From: CAZKJL01 sp964553135
GTDB taxonomy: Bacteria; Patescibacteriota; Gracilibacteria; Peribacterales; Peribacteraceae
Direction: 5' to 3'
Assembly (NCBI GenBank): GCA_964553135.1
Contig: CAZKJL010000002.1
Span: 1 to 64,000, forward strand
Length of the DNA: 64,000 nucleotides
Positions 51,601 to 56,096 of the stretch are shown one piece after another. The position numbers were made by a program, and so were the translations under genes. The notes beneath the pieces were generated by a model. It was not told where the DNA came from. It was given only the letters and a program-made list of their open reading frames with translations, and did not search any database. Position 1 is the first letter of the stretch. Each line of letters begins with the position of its first letter.

Positions 51601-52582
51601 GCGCGTCACCGCTCTCGAATCGACTCTCTCCGGTGCCGTGCTCCACGGTGCGGCTCCGAGAATCTTCACGGGTGCCTTGGTTCTCTCGGGTTCCGGTACG
51701 CGCATCGGCGCTCTCGGCTTCTCCGGTTCTACGGTCCAAATCGGCACGCTCATGTCCACGGGCTCGCTGAAGATCCTCGGCAACATCACGGTCTCCGGTC
51801 TCGCCACCTTCTTCGGAAACGTTGAGGTCCAAGGCCAGCTCGTGCTGAGCAGCAAGCAAGCGGGCTTCGCCGTCATCCCGATGACGGGCACCAGCGTCAC
51901 CGTGACGTTCAAGGAACCGCTGGTCGCGACTCCGCTCCTCACGGCAACCCCGCAAGGCAGAGTCGGCAGCGAATGGTGGGTGGAGCATGCAACGCTCACG
52001 GGCTTCACCATCCGCGTCGCCACCGCCGTCAGCCACGACGTTCGCTTCACGTGGGTCGCGACCGCCGTCACGGACCCGGTCACCACGATGGGCACGGGCT
52101 CCGTTCTTCCCGGCCAGACCATCGCGTTCCCCGTGGATAACCTCGGTCGTCCGCTCTCCACCGATGCGGTGTGGAACGGTTGTATCCGCGGTTACCCGCC
52201 GCTCGGTGCCGACGGTCAGCCTCTCAGCTGTGCTCGCTACCACGTGGACCATGTCTGGGAACACCCCGATCTCCACATGTCGTTCACGTACAACCCGAAT
52301 CACGAACCCGTCGTTCTGCTCTTGCCGCAGGGCTACGTCGTGACGGTCATCCAGGCGCAGTCGTCCTCGTCCTCGAGCGTCAGCAGCTCCAGCTCGTCTT
52401 CTTCCGAAGCGACAAGTTCCTCCGGCAGCTCAGCGTCGGGTAGCGATATCGTCTCCGGATCGGGCAGCGTGGAATCGTCCTCGAGCAGCAGCGAATCCTC
52501 CGCGTCCTCGTCGGAGTCTTCGACTCCCGCTTCCTCTTCCGGAAGCACGGTCACCGGCTCGGGTTCCGAGGCGGGGGAATGA
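36653..52582 (+). CDS. Giant 5309-aa phage-tail-fibre-like modular surface protein
   Basis: Complete. Residues ~10-31 (GIALSAYIVLLAVLFALVSAAP) form a signal peptide or anchor. A Gly/Thr-rich linker leads to repeats around GDTMTG (twelve copies or close variants, 37225-42960) interleaved with short strands such as GTLSGSRLVVSGNANITGSLLV. Then come three C1q-like domains (43200-44925), more β-helical repeats with VDFRIESDGD-type turns, a LamG/ConA-like domain (48310-48950), a DYAEW module (50740-51310), a coiled coil (51340-51650), a β domain (51850-52070) and a Ser-rich tail with scattered Ala, Glu and Gly. Family knowledge: these pieces occur in trimeric fibres and adhesins. Inference: a long, trimeric cell-surface fibre for attachment to a host or surface. 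Paralogous to the protein at 2-9955, with stretches of identical DNA. Confidence 0.9.
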   Translation: MHPTIRRRLKTGIALSAYIVLLAVLFALVSAAPATQTGPGTVVSETESVTVPSIPRPTWVDLRPQVITVHQAAPALSAQDLLANAQARLMNRIGATKLNLLTAFGPVRDGQVLTYINGKILWQDPVTLHGAAPANNGTVVIDGYGRRPESFVDGNRHYGGGGGSATTTTVVTGGGGTGDLTQANADGRYVNITGDTMNGALVIAYDGLGLNITGTASGSTIHAEQTLTSSGTLTVVGGATFRSTVAINNVTYSFPAHDGAGSGKVLKSDGAGNLSWADDITVGTGLSIATGDQRYVLKQGDTMSGTLVIDIRNGIQSSIGLKVINTLSGAALHADKDLTSSGTLTVNGNVRLKSALTILGTLTGNVLHAEKSLSSSGTLVFEGAASGSSLYVATSFDGAGLADCDTAGTSKLLWDATSKRFSCGTDTDTNTQFSNTGSLQTAFDNRYVNQSGDTMTGALSVRATLSGARLVISNNANISGSLLVLNSITTRGTLSGSRLVVSGHANISGALFVLNNITTRGTLSGANLTVSKSASISGSLLVKTGIASKGSVSGATIFGFGLGSCSGAGQKLSYNNITGVFGCASDVDTNTQFSNTGSLQLAFDSRYVNTGGDTMTGALSVRATLSGSRLVISNNANISGSLLVLNDITARGTLSGTKLTVSSSATISGALLVKTSITSKGSISGSTLLGFGLGSCNGASQKLLYNSSTNKFECGVVTAAGTFGTGNVITIGDARYVNASGDTMTGALSVRATLSGSRLVISGNANITGALLVQGNITSRGTISGSVLHASATLSSSGGLVFEGSASGSSLYIASSLQGAGLTDCDAASQTLNWDSSTGRFSCGTDLDTDTQFSNTGSLQTAFDARYVNTSGDTITGSLLVKGNLSGARLIISGNANVSGALLVLNNITTRGTLSGANLTVSSSASISGALLVKTSITSKGSLSGASFFGAGLGTCNGSTQKVIYDAATGKFGCGTDLNTGSSGSSFGTGNVITIGDARYVNTAGDTMTGSLSVRGTLSGSRLVVSGNANITGSLLVLNNITSRATISGSTLHASATLSSSGTVVWEGMASGSSLFLGSSFRGAGLTDCTGGNKLLWDATSGRFSCAADQSSGSGLDQNSADARYVRKSGDTMTGALVLNLTSGYIGLRVLNTASGAVFHAEQTLSSSGSLVFEGSASGSSLYIASSLQGAGLTDCDAATQTLNWDSSTGRFSCGTDLDTDTDTQFSNTGSLQTAFDARYVNTSGDTMTGALSVRGNLSGARLVISGNANITGSLLVLNGITTRGTLSGANLTVSSSASISGTLIVKTGITSKGSVSGSTILGFGLGSCTGASQKLLYNNATNKFECGTISAAGTFSTGNVLTLGDARYVKKSGDTMTGALVINITNGGLGTLGLKVINTFSGAVVHAEKTLTSSGTVVTNSGYLLSAARNQVIRVQTGNGTGKTLSILGASGTGATKGGDIFIEAGSSLVRTYGTAGGATSSGPLSPSTTLNNNGTGATAWTNPGNAVTSNDSYATASLIFNSPSQWLTASGFSFSIPSDATINGIVVEVEAKKTQQVQCLPAGAPRFRAVKLIKAGAIGGTNNAAATALSGNLGDEGDCGAPPNPPVDAYYSFGSSSDLWGQSWTYSDINDSKFGFATMFETPATAAGVQVDHMRITVHYTAGGTSGVAIATAGSTTINAGSGSSPLIIIGNKYSPTVRLVQSGGAVAIGKTTPSGNAKLDVLGTISGSRLVISNNAAVSGSLLSVGNIVTRATMSGTRLVVSSNANISGSLVVLNNITARGTLSGSRLVVSGHANISGTLLVLNNIVSRATVSGSNLYAAKSITGTHLYVAQTFGGAGLADCDTAGTSKLLWDSTTKRFSCGTDQTSTFGSGNVLTIGDRRYVNVSGDTMTGTLVIQNGNTHVATNAPLLNVRGTMSGRALIISGTGGMPAIYAPNASGSVGLFTRITSSNPMLIVGSQNGNNNYEGGQIRLLGSNDDTTYGSTSIDNYRGSFRILNRINGSEYAAVFVGSGGNVGIGSDAPRTKLEVQGTISGSALYVARSFSGAGLTDCDDSTFSKLLWDAATGRFLCGTDQGGSSGISQSTADSRYVNVSGDTMTGALSVRATLSGSRLTISNNANISGSLLVLNNIAARGTISGSTISGFGLGSCNGSTQKIVYNASTNKFECATDLNTGGGSSTGSVHMAKMTRDAAQTIPSGIATKVLFDAEAYDSGGIADSVTNDRFNIEHGGIYFIDAFAKSPGALDATEYWAVQIRINGSVVMDSSDYSAQANEDKSAHASDTYRLEAGDYVEMFIVHNEGGDVSTPTETQNKPRMSVVEVGSGGSSSGSVHIAKMTSAGGQSIPTSAPSTQITFDTENFDVGGIASTSTDRFTIARTGKYLITARASLKTNDTAPAILAVGIHKNGTIVYESRSAWPGTGYDANTEANTVLSLTAGDYLEMYVSQDSGVTKKTLSGSSNSPEMTVTELGVGGSGGGGESLFTDGGAITYLTATSDDVALGGSTGAAPFYFSAATGQLEATIFSGGTIHAKDLITSSGGLIIERAADADFLTVQDSTNNDSISMKAGVGDPNGVVSAQLGSLFIASDTGKWWRNNNGGTQWSEFTSGSGSLHMAKIRRDAAQAVASDHYQKIYFDTEEFDVGDIANVVAGSTGSGRITIKKAGKYLVNSFVALDDVPADTSVVNAIVKNGGNTVSNTQRWTGNNVNDDSYTATEVLDLVPGDTIETYVFHYASPSRSTFTAMGLRSTLSVVQVDGNALGGGNSPWTSISGLTYLNDTSHNVSIGGSTSAETKLEVVGTMSGSKLVITGTGGLVRIMTPAHQAFTNIANEADFAIYEGSGAVVQFFHNYASGLATLVLGGPDVNNMTKNGMVDFFQYRQVRGVGAYDLEINTKGSTGSAVERVVMTGNVGTGAVSFVNTRVGIGTRTPGGALQIIGGHGAAITGTGVTIDGGDTTTGSDNPRVELRGAGRTPYIDFATDLTTDWGARIIYDGGKLFMGTVFNQTNSRPTDLVVTGSGIGIGTSSPEAKLEVLGTISGSRLSISNNANISGALLVMNDITTRRGFSGNTLFINKNATFAGSGIVFSMSGSTVFNEQSRNVDFRIESDGDVNAFFVDASRDSIGVGKNDPKAKLDVLGTISGSRLSISNNANISGSLLVIRDIRTRGTLSGNTLFINKNATFAGSGIVFTASGGAVFNEQSNNVDFRIESDGNTNMFFVDASADSIGIGKNNPKATLDVLGTISGSMLRVYNGSTSTGAYISQRGNGTALDIISNGTTTDVFNLEARSLTTGVALDVYGSALTTGGLARFYSNSTSALTRNLVSIINNSSSATKTTPFRILQAASYTGAFIDMNGNAPALDIDSESTTQPGIRIDMPSNYASENPELLFGYNGTFDTNLFRAGPNRLATSGSLLMGSTAFTAVFTDTDADPTSTIGTDYTSEAKTSSGSPIPMFTAENPTDEYFYVGLPTKFSVVSFNLAKGGSQIVFQAQYYSNAGTWLELPFADGTSNLSQDGSVTFNPPVNWSANAGIAAFPFGNYYVRFHSIATNITRVPTLYSVAPIQQERLTVKSQAGDLRPLFMLNDQNNILVGTSTAALGDAVMTVSGAVIIAPGVTTARLDPKVALEVVGTLSGTRLMISGNATVSGSLVIKKTTYMLSGAIISGSLIPGSTNRHDLGTSARRWRDLYLSGGTLYMGTSSNQASIKYNTSASRFGIDANTDGTNELSILSTGNVGVGTPTPKAKLDVLGTISGSRLVLSGNANITGALIAVGNVVLGNASTDTITASGRFISSLLPLVTNTQSFGSNTLRWNTLFLSGAVNLGTSSTNGSITYDTTGTRINMDVNNDGTPEFRFSSAKSLDFAEASSDAPTAAGFARLFARPTTAGGNDAYTTYLVQAEHAGGTATNTAIGKTSNASHNGSCLAQSSGQAKFGTRSIQFNCSGYQYYRSTTADDKFTSSDFTVDMWVYEDANTSVKRFLIGETYTTNANQWAMELNASNKLQGQINTSTGKLITFADASDFPTGQWVHVALERSGSTFRLYRNGSVVATQGHSGNLRSTTTYLMLGAPYPYYTSGYANFTGYMDEIRISKKARYSGTFTPETDAYQLDTGGLYVRLGNGSVVKISGTGGAVDSSGDGAWTVNDDNTIYYQLANVGIGTDTPNASLHVQQDTAAGSGAFLVIQTASNGTGAVISATSTGGALLALNSREANARSAAIKFGLNDSYDVSLWRSAAGTLKTDGSMHVVGDLSGSYLYATNGMRWAIENSNAYAATASDENGLFIEQIGSSVATDTFRLQTSYKGNLSSYSQLFIDPTDGFGFISTGTGSYKVGIGTRTPDSELEVIGTISGVGLNVYGTTDLFSRQNGTGLTLVHGTVTLYNKSSTEGNVNSVQFRGRTNTGADYLTAAIGVEQHSRNGYAYGDLVFGATNQTGNLGELMRLTGSGDLYIGKASSSGEFTLQVTETSRTNGYAALFSHVGNSANNYGIQITNGTDDNSGTNRHINFTDGDGTGVGSITSTDGTVSYNAFTASHYGHATGSFIRGMLVSITGSSLPLYANQQSETVYGFDLTQRENDATVLGTYGSPFTLSPVVNGIDHYNFGLNDVHLVTAVGNGDMWVVDMGENLAVGDYLVSSSFPGYARKDSTSFDVSHIVGRIADPIDWGTVTDTVTVGGVTRKKALASVLFTQFDLAHPQALLTQSSISITGLGTFGSGILLNTAYANGNADIFVAKSNVGGTGNTVLRINASGAVFSDSTFNSQGADYAEWFKSTDSSLKAGEVVCIDILNTNAVKRCDRGADTNVIGIISTNPAFIGNAIRGADGMKGVSGYVLVGLIGQVPAKVTLEGGVIRPGDSLTAASLPGYARRAAAGEATVGVALEGYDGQADNVVNVLISRKNSSVTVETVNQKVLESIAAMNIGDEITRLVAGASQSLTGSIALTVQSQITALDIQSQIDASVIRRMSGSLISLADFGSGMTVLNTRIAVLESRVTALESTLSGAVLHGAAPRIFTGALVLSGSGTRIGALGFSGSTVQIGTLMSTGSLKILGNITVSGLATFFGNVEVQGQLVLSSKQAGFAVIPMTGTSVTVTFKEPLVATPLLTATPQGRVGSEWWVEHATLTGFTIRVATAVSHDVRFTWVATAVTDPVTTMGTGSVLPGQTIAFPVDNLGRPLSTDAVWNGCIRGYPPLGADGQPLSCARYHVDHVWEHPDLHMSFTYNPNHEPVVLLLPQGYVVTVIQAQSSSSSSVSSSSSSSSEATSSSGSSASGSDIVSGSGSVESSSSSSESSASSSESSTPASSSGSTVTGSGSEAGE
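40541..40734 (+). repeat. 194-bp block identical to 2435-2628
   Basis: Second copy of the shared block; no mismatch found by direct reading. It is in the module after the ninth GDTMTG unit of this protein. Confidence 0.9.
43200..44925 (+). other. Three C1q/TNF-like jelly-roll domains
   Basis: Three ~140-residue units, at about 43200-43620, 43642-44065 and 44490-44920, each begin HMAKM/HIAKM/HMAKI and continue with a β pattern like QTIPSGIATKVLFDAEAYDSGGI, FNIEHGGIYFIDAFAK, and a final YRLEAGDYVEMFIVH...MSVVEV. This is the C1q-like fold pattern often found at the ends of collagen-like trimers. It supports a trimeric state. The paralog at 2-9955 lacks them. Confidence 0.75.
46190..46761 (+). 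repeat. 572-bp block identical to 5603-6174
   Basis: Second copy of the long identical block. It begins within the NATFAGSGIVF segment and ends within the TTQPGIRIDMPSNYASEN segment. Sequence on either side is homologous but diverged. Confidence 0.92.
48310..48950 (+). other. LamG/concanavalin-like lectin domain
   Basis: About 210 residues with KFGTRSIQFNCSGYQYYRS, FTVDMWVYEDANTSVKRFLIGE, GQWVHVALERSGSTFRLYRNGSVVATQG and FTGYMDEIRISKKARYSGTFTPE. These are the standard strands of the LamG-like jellyroll used for sugar or protein binding. The DEIRISKKARY ending is typical of the family. Confidence 0.85.
50740..51310 (+). other. DYAEW / PGYARK module, possible intramolecular chaperone or autoprotease
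   Basis: A ~190-residue unit with GADYAEWFKSTDSSLKAGE, AVKRCDRGADTNVIGIIST and RPGDSLTAASLPGYARRA. The paralog has two such units (7480-7960 and 8080-8640). The ADYAEx opening followed by a GD.V/GIIS pattern resembles the peptidase G2 (IMC autoproteolytic) domain of phage tail spikes. This match is from memory and needs a profile search. Confidence 0.5.
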
Positions 52583-53401
52583 TCACGTCGCTTTCTTCAT
52601 GACGTGCCACGCTCCTTTGCGGAAGGCGTAGCGCCTCGTTTCCGCGACGACGAATTTCTTGCCGCTCCATTCGCGCACGTCGATGTCGATTCGTCTGTTG
52701 CTGATGCGCAGAACGTTGTAACTGTTCTTCTGCTCGCGAACTTTGGTGGAGATCGCGGTGCCGGCTTGCACGTGAATGATCGATTTGTTCATGAGCGTGA
52801 AGTTTTCTTTCAGGTCCCCGATGAACGGTCTGTGAAAATGTCCCGAGAGCACGAGCACCACGCCGCATTGTTGAAACGCATCGAGCGCTTCTTCGGCTCC
52901 TTTCACGACGCGCCTGTACTTGCTCACGAGACCCGGGCGAATGAACGGGTGGTGCGTCACGACGATCTTCACGCAGGACGCCGGCGTTCGGTGGAATTTT
53001 TTGGCCGCCATCCGGAGCTGTCTCTTGGAGATTTTGCCGCTTTCGATGACGAATGATCGCGCCGTGTTCATGCCAAGCACGCTGATTTCTTCGTCTTCGT
53101 ACATCGGTTGCACGTCATGATGGACGTAGTAGCGGTATCGATGGAGCGGCAGAAGCAAGCGTCTGGCCACGTCGAAGAACGGAATGTCGTGGTTCCCGGG
53201 CACGGCGATGTACGGTGCGGGCAAGCGATTCAGGTATTGTCGTGCACGGTGGAATTGCCTCCGCATCGCTCCCTGCGTCAGGTCTCCGCTCACGGCGATG
53301 AGCGACGGCTTCACGCTTTCCAGATCATGGAGAAGGGCCTCCTCGGCTTCCCGCTGAATCCTTCCGAAATGTAAATCCGAGATGTGTGCAATCGTGCGCA
53401 T
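52583..53401 (-). CDS. Calcineurin-like metallophosphoesterase
   Basis: 272 aa from the ATG at 53401. All metallophosphoesterase motifs are present: ISDLHFG (DxH), SGDLTQG (GD), PGNHDIP (GNHD), VTHHPF and GHFHRP (GHxH). It resembles the CpdA/Icc-type cyclic-nucleotide phosphodiesterase group, but these motifs alone do not define the substrate. It ends directly against the stop of the giant gene (convergent, no gap). The reading frame extends to 53431, yet TACACT (53412-53417) 10 nt before the ATG at 53401 supports the shorter form. Confidence 0.9.
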   Translation of the reverse strand: MRTIAHISDLHFGRIQREAEEALLHDLESVKPSLIAVSGDLTQGAMRRQFHRARQYLNRLPAPYIAVPGNHDIPFFDVARRLLLPLHRYRYYVHHDVQPMYEDEEISVLGMNTARSFVIESGKISKRQLRMAAKKFHRTPASCVKIVVTHHPFIRPGLVSKYRRVVKGAEEALDAFQQCGVVLVLSGHFHRPFIGDLKENFTLMNKSIIHVQAGTAISTKVREQKNSYNVLRISNRRIDIDVREWSGKKFVVAETRRYAFRKGAWHVMKKAT

Positions 53402-53411
53402 TGGCGCGAAG

Positions 53412-53417
53412 AGTGTA
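53412..53417 (-). promoter_or_regulatory. Candidate -10 (TACACT) for the phosphoesterase
   Basis: The same hexamer as at ftsH and livH, 10 nt before the start. A TGTCAA -35-like hexamer lies 18 bp further upstream. Confidence 0.5.
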
Positions 53418-53512
53418 GCGTATTCCGGCATTTCTTTGACACGGTTTCATCCTTCCGAGTAGCCTTGTGGAAGACATGCGCGCCGCTTCCACGATCATCG
53501 CCTCCATTATTA

Positions 53513-53573
53513 CCGCTTCCGAGCGGAGGTAGGCGCGTACTCGTCTCACTGCCTCCCGCTCGGAACGAAGCGG
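53513..53573. repeat. Long imperfect hairpin in a divergent gap
   Basis: CCGCTT, CCGAGCGG and AGG on the left arm pair with CCT, CCGCTCGG and AAGCGG on the right arm, giving ~17 bp with small bulges, followed by GTGAATTTTTCG. It lies between the divergent phosphoesterase (start 53401) and the small gene at 53607, in the 205-bp gap; I see nothing else there apart from the phosphoesterase promoter. It may be a terminator for antisense transcription, a 5'-UTR structure or a repeat. Confidence 0.55.
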
Positions 53574-53606
53574 GTGAATTTTTCGTGTGCCTTTTCTTTT
53601 CTCCCC

Positions 53607-53978
53607 ATGAGTACCTCCAACTCTCCGTCCGTCATCGCCGAAAAGCTTGCGGCCAAGCTCGTGCCCGTTCGGTGCAGCGGTGCCGATGCCTTTGTCCTCT
53701 TCGAGCGTGCGGAGCATCGTAAAAAAATCGCCAAAGCCATGCTTCCCACGCAGGAGGCAGCCGACAAATTCGCCTTGATGAACCGCCGCAGCCGCGTCTC
53801 CTTGTTATGGCATCTCACGGAGGAGGCGAGGCATTTTGCCGCCTTCTCGGCATTCGAGCCGATGCTCGAAGGTTTCGTCCGCATGCGATTCCATCAGCTT
53901 CTCGGGCTTCCGTTGGTCTACGACTCCGCACAGGACGTGAAGCCCAAGAAGGCGCCCATCGATGTCTCCAAGCTCTGA
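53607..53978 (+). CDS. Small soluble protein of unknown function
   Basis: 123 aa from the ATG at 53607 (MSTSNSPSVIAEKLAAKLVPVRCSGADAFVLFE). It is rich in helices and basic residues (AEHRKKIAKAMLPTQEAADKFALMNRRSRVSLLWHLTEEARHFAAFSAFEPMLEGFVRMRF), with no membrane segment and no motif that I recognise. The frame opens 33 bp earlier, but that part is T-rich leader sequence. No clear -10 box precedes it. It ends 33 bp before livG, which has its own leaderless promoter. Confidence 0.65.
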   Translation: MSTSNSPSVIAEKLAAKLVPVRCSGADAFVLFERAEHRKKIAKAMLPTQEAADKFALMNRRSRVSLLWHLTEEARHFAAFSAFEPMLEGFVRMRFHQLLGLPLVYDSAQDVKPKKAPIDVSKL

Positions 53979-53996
53979 CGCAAACGAGAGCGATTT

Positions 53997-54004
53997 GCTA
54001 TCGT
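53997..54004 (+). promoter_or_regulatory. Extended -10 promoter TGCTATCGT for livG
   Basis: TATCGT (53999-54004) after TGC (53997 onward is the G of that extension), 7 nt before the ATG at 54012. Confidence 0.5.
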
Positions 54005-54011
54005 ATGCGGC

Positions 54012-54746
54012 ATGTCCTTCCTGTCGGTCCGCGATCTGGGGCTCACCATCCAAAGTCAGCGCATCTTGCATAAGGTGTGCCTGGACGTCGCCGAGGGCGA
54101 AGTCGTGGGACTCATCGGCCCCAACGGCTCCGGGAAGACCACGCTCTTCAACGTTCTCTCCGGATTTCTCCGTCCCACGCACGGCAACATCCGTCTGCGG
54201 GACGCCGATATCACGAACGTCTCGGCAACCGAGCGCGCCCGCATCGGCATCGGTCGCGTGTTCCAGAACTTCGGCATCTTCCGCGAGATGACGCTCTACG
54301 AGAACGTTCAAGTCGCACTCGAGTCGCTTCCCAAAGAAAAGCGCTTGCTGCTGGGCGATCTGGACCACGCAATCCGCAAAACGCTCGCCATGGTCGGGCT
54401 CCAGGATCACGCCAAGAAAAAAGCAAACTCACTCTCGGGCGGCCAGATGCGTCTCCTCGAAATCGCCAGAACGCTCTCCTCGGGCAAAGAAATTTTTCTG
54501 CTCGATGAGCCCACCGCCGGAGTGTCTCCCAAGATGACGGGCCAAATCGCCGCGCTCATTTTGGAACTGAAAAAGCAGGGGAAGACCGTGCTCATCGTGG
54601 AGCACGATTTGCCGTTCATTCAAAAGATCTGCGATCGCGTCGTGGTGCTCGATGTCGGTGAGGTCGTTCTCCAGGGTACGCCGAGCGAGGTCCGTGGCGA
54701 TAAAAAGCTCAAAGAACTCTATTTCGGCGCCGATCCGACGGATTAA
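54012..54746 (+). CDS. livG: Branched-chain amino-acid-type ABC transporter ATPase (LivG-like)
   Basis: 244 aa. Walker A GPNGSGKTTLFNVLSG, Q-loop RVFQNFGIFREMTLYENV, signature LSGGQMRLLEIARTL, Walker B IFLLDEPTAGVSP and switch His VEHDLPF are intact. RVFQN..IF and the VSP after the Walker B glutamate segment place it with LivG. It powers uptake with the permeases LivH and LivM and the binding lipoprotein encoded just downstream. It is separated from them by a 99-bp gap with its own promoter. No second ATPase (LivF) is present, so either this subunit forms a homodimer or LivF lies elsewhere. Confidence 0.9.
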   Translation: MSFLSVRDLGLTIQSQRILHKVCLDVAEGEVVGLIGPNGSGKTTLFNVLSGFLRPTHGNIRLRDADITNVSATERARIGIGRVFQNFGIFREMTLYENVQVALESLPKEKRLLLGDLDHAIRKTLAMVGLQDHAKKKANSLSGGQMRLLEIARTLSSGKEIFLLDEPTAGVSPKMTGQIAALILELKKQGKTVLIVEHDLPFIQKICDRVVVLDVGEVVLQGTPSEVRGDKKLKELYFGADPTD

Positions 54747-54787
54747 GAGTCCACCGTAATTGCCGTATTTGGCAATCTATTGTGCAA

Positions 54788-54816
54788 TTGACGACGGAGG
54801 AGGCCGAAGGGAAAAT
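54788..54816 (+). promoter_or_regulatory. Promoter TTGACG-N17-GAAAAT
   Basis: -35 at 54788-54793 and -10 at 54811-54816, 17-bp spacer. It predicts a ~23-nt leader before the ATG at 54846, one of the few genes here with a leader. Confidence 0.55.
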
Positions 54817-54845
54817 CAGCTCCTGTTTCATTCCCTCCTTTCTTC

Positions 54846-55973
54846 ATGAAACGTACATTCGCACTCTCCGCGGTGGCAGCCCTGCTGCTCTCCGCTTGTT
54901 CCTCGGCTCCCGCCAAGGAAACCGTTCGCATCGGTTACGTCGGCCCCCTCACGGGTGATGCCGTCTCGTACGGTGTGGACACGCTCAACGGTCTCCGCAT
55001 CGCCGTCGACGAGGTCAACGCTGCCGGTGGCATCGGTGGCAAGCAGGTCGAAATCTTCGCCGAAGACGGTCGTTGCAACGGCGCCGACGCCACGAGCGCC
55101 GCACAGAAGCTCGTGAACGTGGACAAGGTCGTCGCCATCATCGGCGGACAGTGCAGCTCCGAGACGCTCGCCCTCGCCCCCGTCGCCGAGGCGGCCAAGG
55201 TCGTCGTGATTTCGCCGATCAGCTCCAACCCGGACGTCAGCAAGGCCGGTGACTACATCTTCCGCGTGTACCCGAGCGACGCTCTCAAGGGCAAAGCTCT
55301 CGCAGCCTTCTTCACGAAGAACAAGTACAAGAAAGTCGCGATCATCAGCGAGAATACCGACTTCTGCCAAGGCATTCGTGGCGCAGTGAAGAACGATCTT
55401 CCCGCAGGCGTCACCATGGCATTCGATGAAATGGTCGACCCCGGAACCAAGGACTATCGCACGCTCATGACCCGTCTCAAGAACACGGACTTCGACGTGT
55501 TCATCGCCAACGGTCAGTCGGACGCCATCGTTGCCGAAATGGCCAAGCAGATGCGCGCTCTCGACATGAAGCAGCAAATCGTCGGCACCGACGTCGCCGA
55601 TTCCGCGACGCTCGGTCAGATCGCCAAGGAAGCCGTGGAAGGTCTGAAGCCGCTCTCCGTTCCGAACTTGAGCGAGGACACGCCGGCCGCCGCCGCATTC
55701 GCCAAGACGTTCCGCGCCAAGTACGGCGAGCCCAAGCAGACGATGTTCTTCGCTTCGCTCTCGCACGATGCCGGACGCGTGGTGCTCAAGACCATCGGTG
55801 AGGTCGGCACGGGCGCACCGCTCAAGGATGCCCTCTACAACGTGAAGGACTACCCGGGCATTTCCGGCACGTTCTCGTTCGACACGAACGGCGACGTCAT
55901 CGGCATTCCGTTTGCCATGAAAGTCTTCAAAGACGGCAAACTCATGCAGTCCGAAATCATCCCGTTGAACTAA
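54846..55973 (+). CDS. Substrate-binding lipoprotein of a Liv-type ABC transporter
   Basis: 375 aa. The N-terminus MKRTFALSAVAALLLSACSS is a lipoprotein signal with lipobox LSAC (Cys18). The mature part is a type I periplasmic-binding fold: VRIGYVGPLTGDAVSYGVDTLNGLRIAVDEVNAAGGIGGKQVEI and AIIGGQCSSETLALAPVAEAAKVVVISP match LivJ/LivK-like receptors, and the Ser/Thr ligand contacts appear conserved. In this cell envelope it would be anchored outside the cytoplasmic membrane. The ligand may be leucine, isoleucine, valine or another amino acid or amide; this cannot be fixed here. A terminator-like hairpin follows, then livH with its own -10 box. Confidence 0.93.
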   Translation: MKRTFALSAVAALLLSACSSAPAKETVRIGYVGPLTGDAVSYGVDTLNGLRIAVDEVNAAGGIGGKQVEIFAEDGRCNGADATSAAQKLVNVDKVVAIIGGQCSSETLALAPVAEAAKVVVISPISSNPDVSKAGDYIFRVYPSDALKGKALAAFFTKNKYKKVAIISENTDFCQGIRGAVKNDLPAGVTMAFDEMVDPGTKDYRTLMTRLKNTDFDVFIANGQSDAIVAEMAKQMRALDMKQQIVGTDVADSATLGQIAKEAVEGLKPLSVPNLSEDTPAAAAFAKTFRAKYGEPKQTMFFASLSHDAGRVVLKTIGEVGTGAPLKDALYNVKDYPGISGTFSFDTNGDVIGIPFAMKVFKDGKLMQSEIIPLN

Positions 55974-56000
55974 GAAGTCAACGAAATCAAAGAATCCGAG

Positions 56001-56030
56001 GGAACCAACGAATGTCGTTGGTTTCTTTGG
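56001..56030 (+). terminator. Terminator-like hairpin after the binding-protein gene
   Basis: GGAACCAACGA (56001-56011) pairs with TCGTTGGTTTC (56015-56025), 11 bp with one G-U and a 3-nt loop, followed by a weak T-rich tract. It would lower transcription into livH and allow much more receptor than permease. Confidence 0.65.
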
Positions 56031-56080
56031 CTTCCTTGAATTTTGTCTTTGGGACTCCATATGCTTTCGCCGGAGCGTGT

Positions 56081-56089
56081 TGCTACACT
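56081..56089 (+). promoter_or_regulatory. Extended -10 promoter TGCTACACT for livH
   Basis: TACACT (56084-56089) with TGC, 7 nt before the ATG at 56097. It favours this start over the in-frame ATGs at 56043 and 56061. Confidence 0.6.
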
Positions 56090-56096
56090 TCGTGAG

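Noticed and set aside
36653..52582. Prophage, because of tail-fibre repeats
   Set aside because: No capsid, terminase, portal, tail-tube, integrase or lysis gene is near either giant gene, and the N-terminus has a membrane/signal segment unlike phage fibres.
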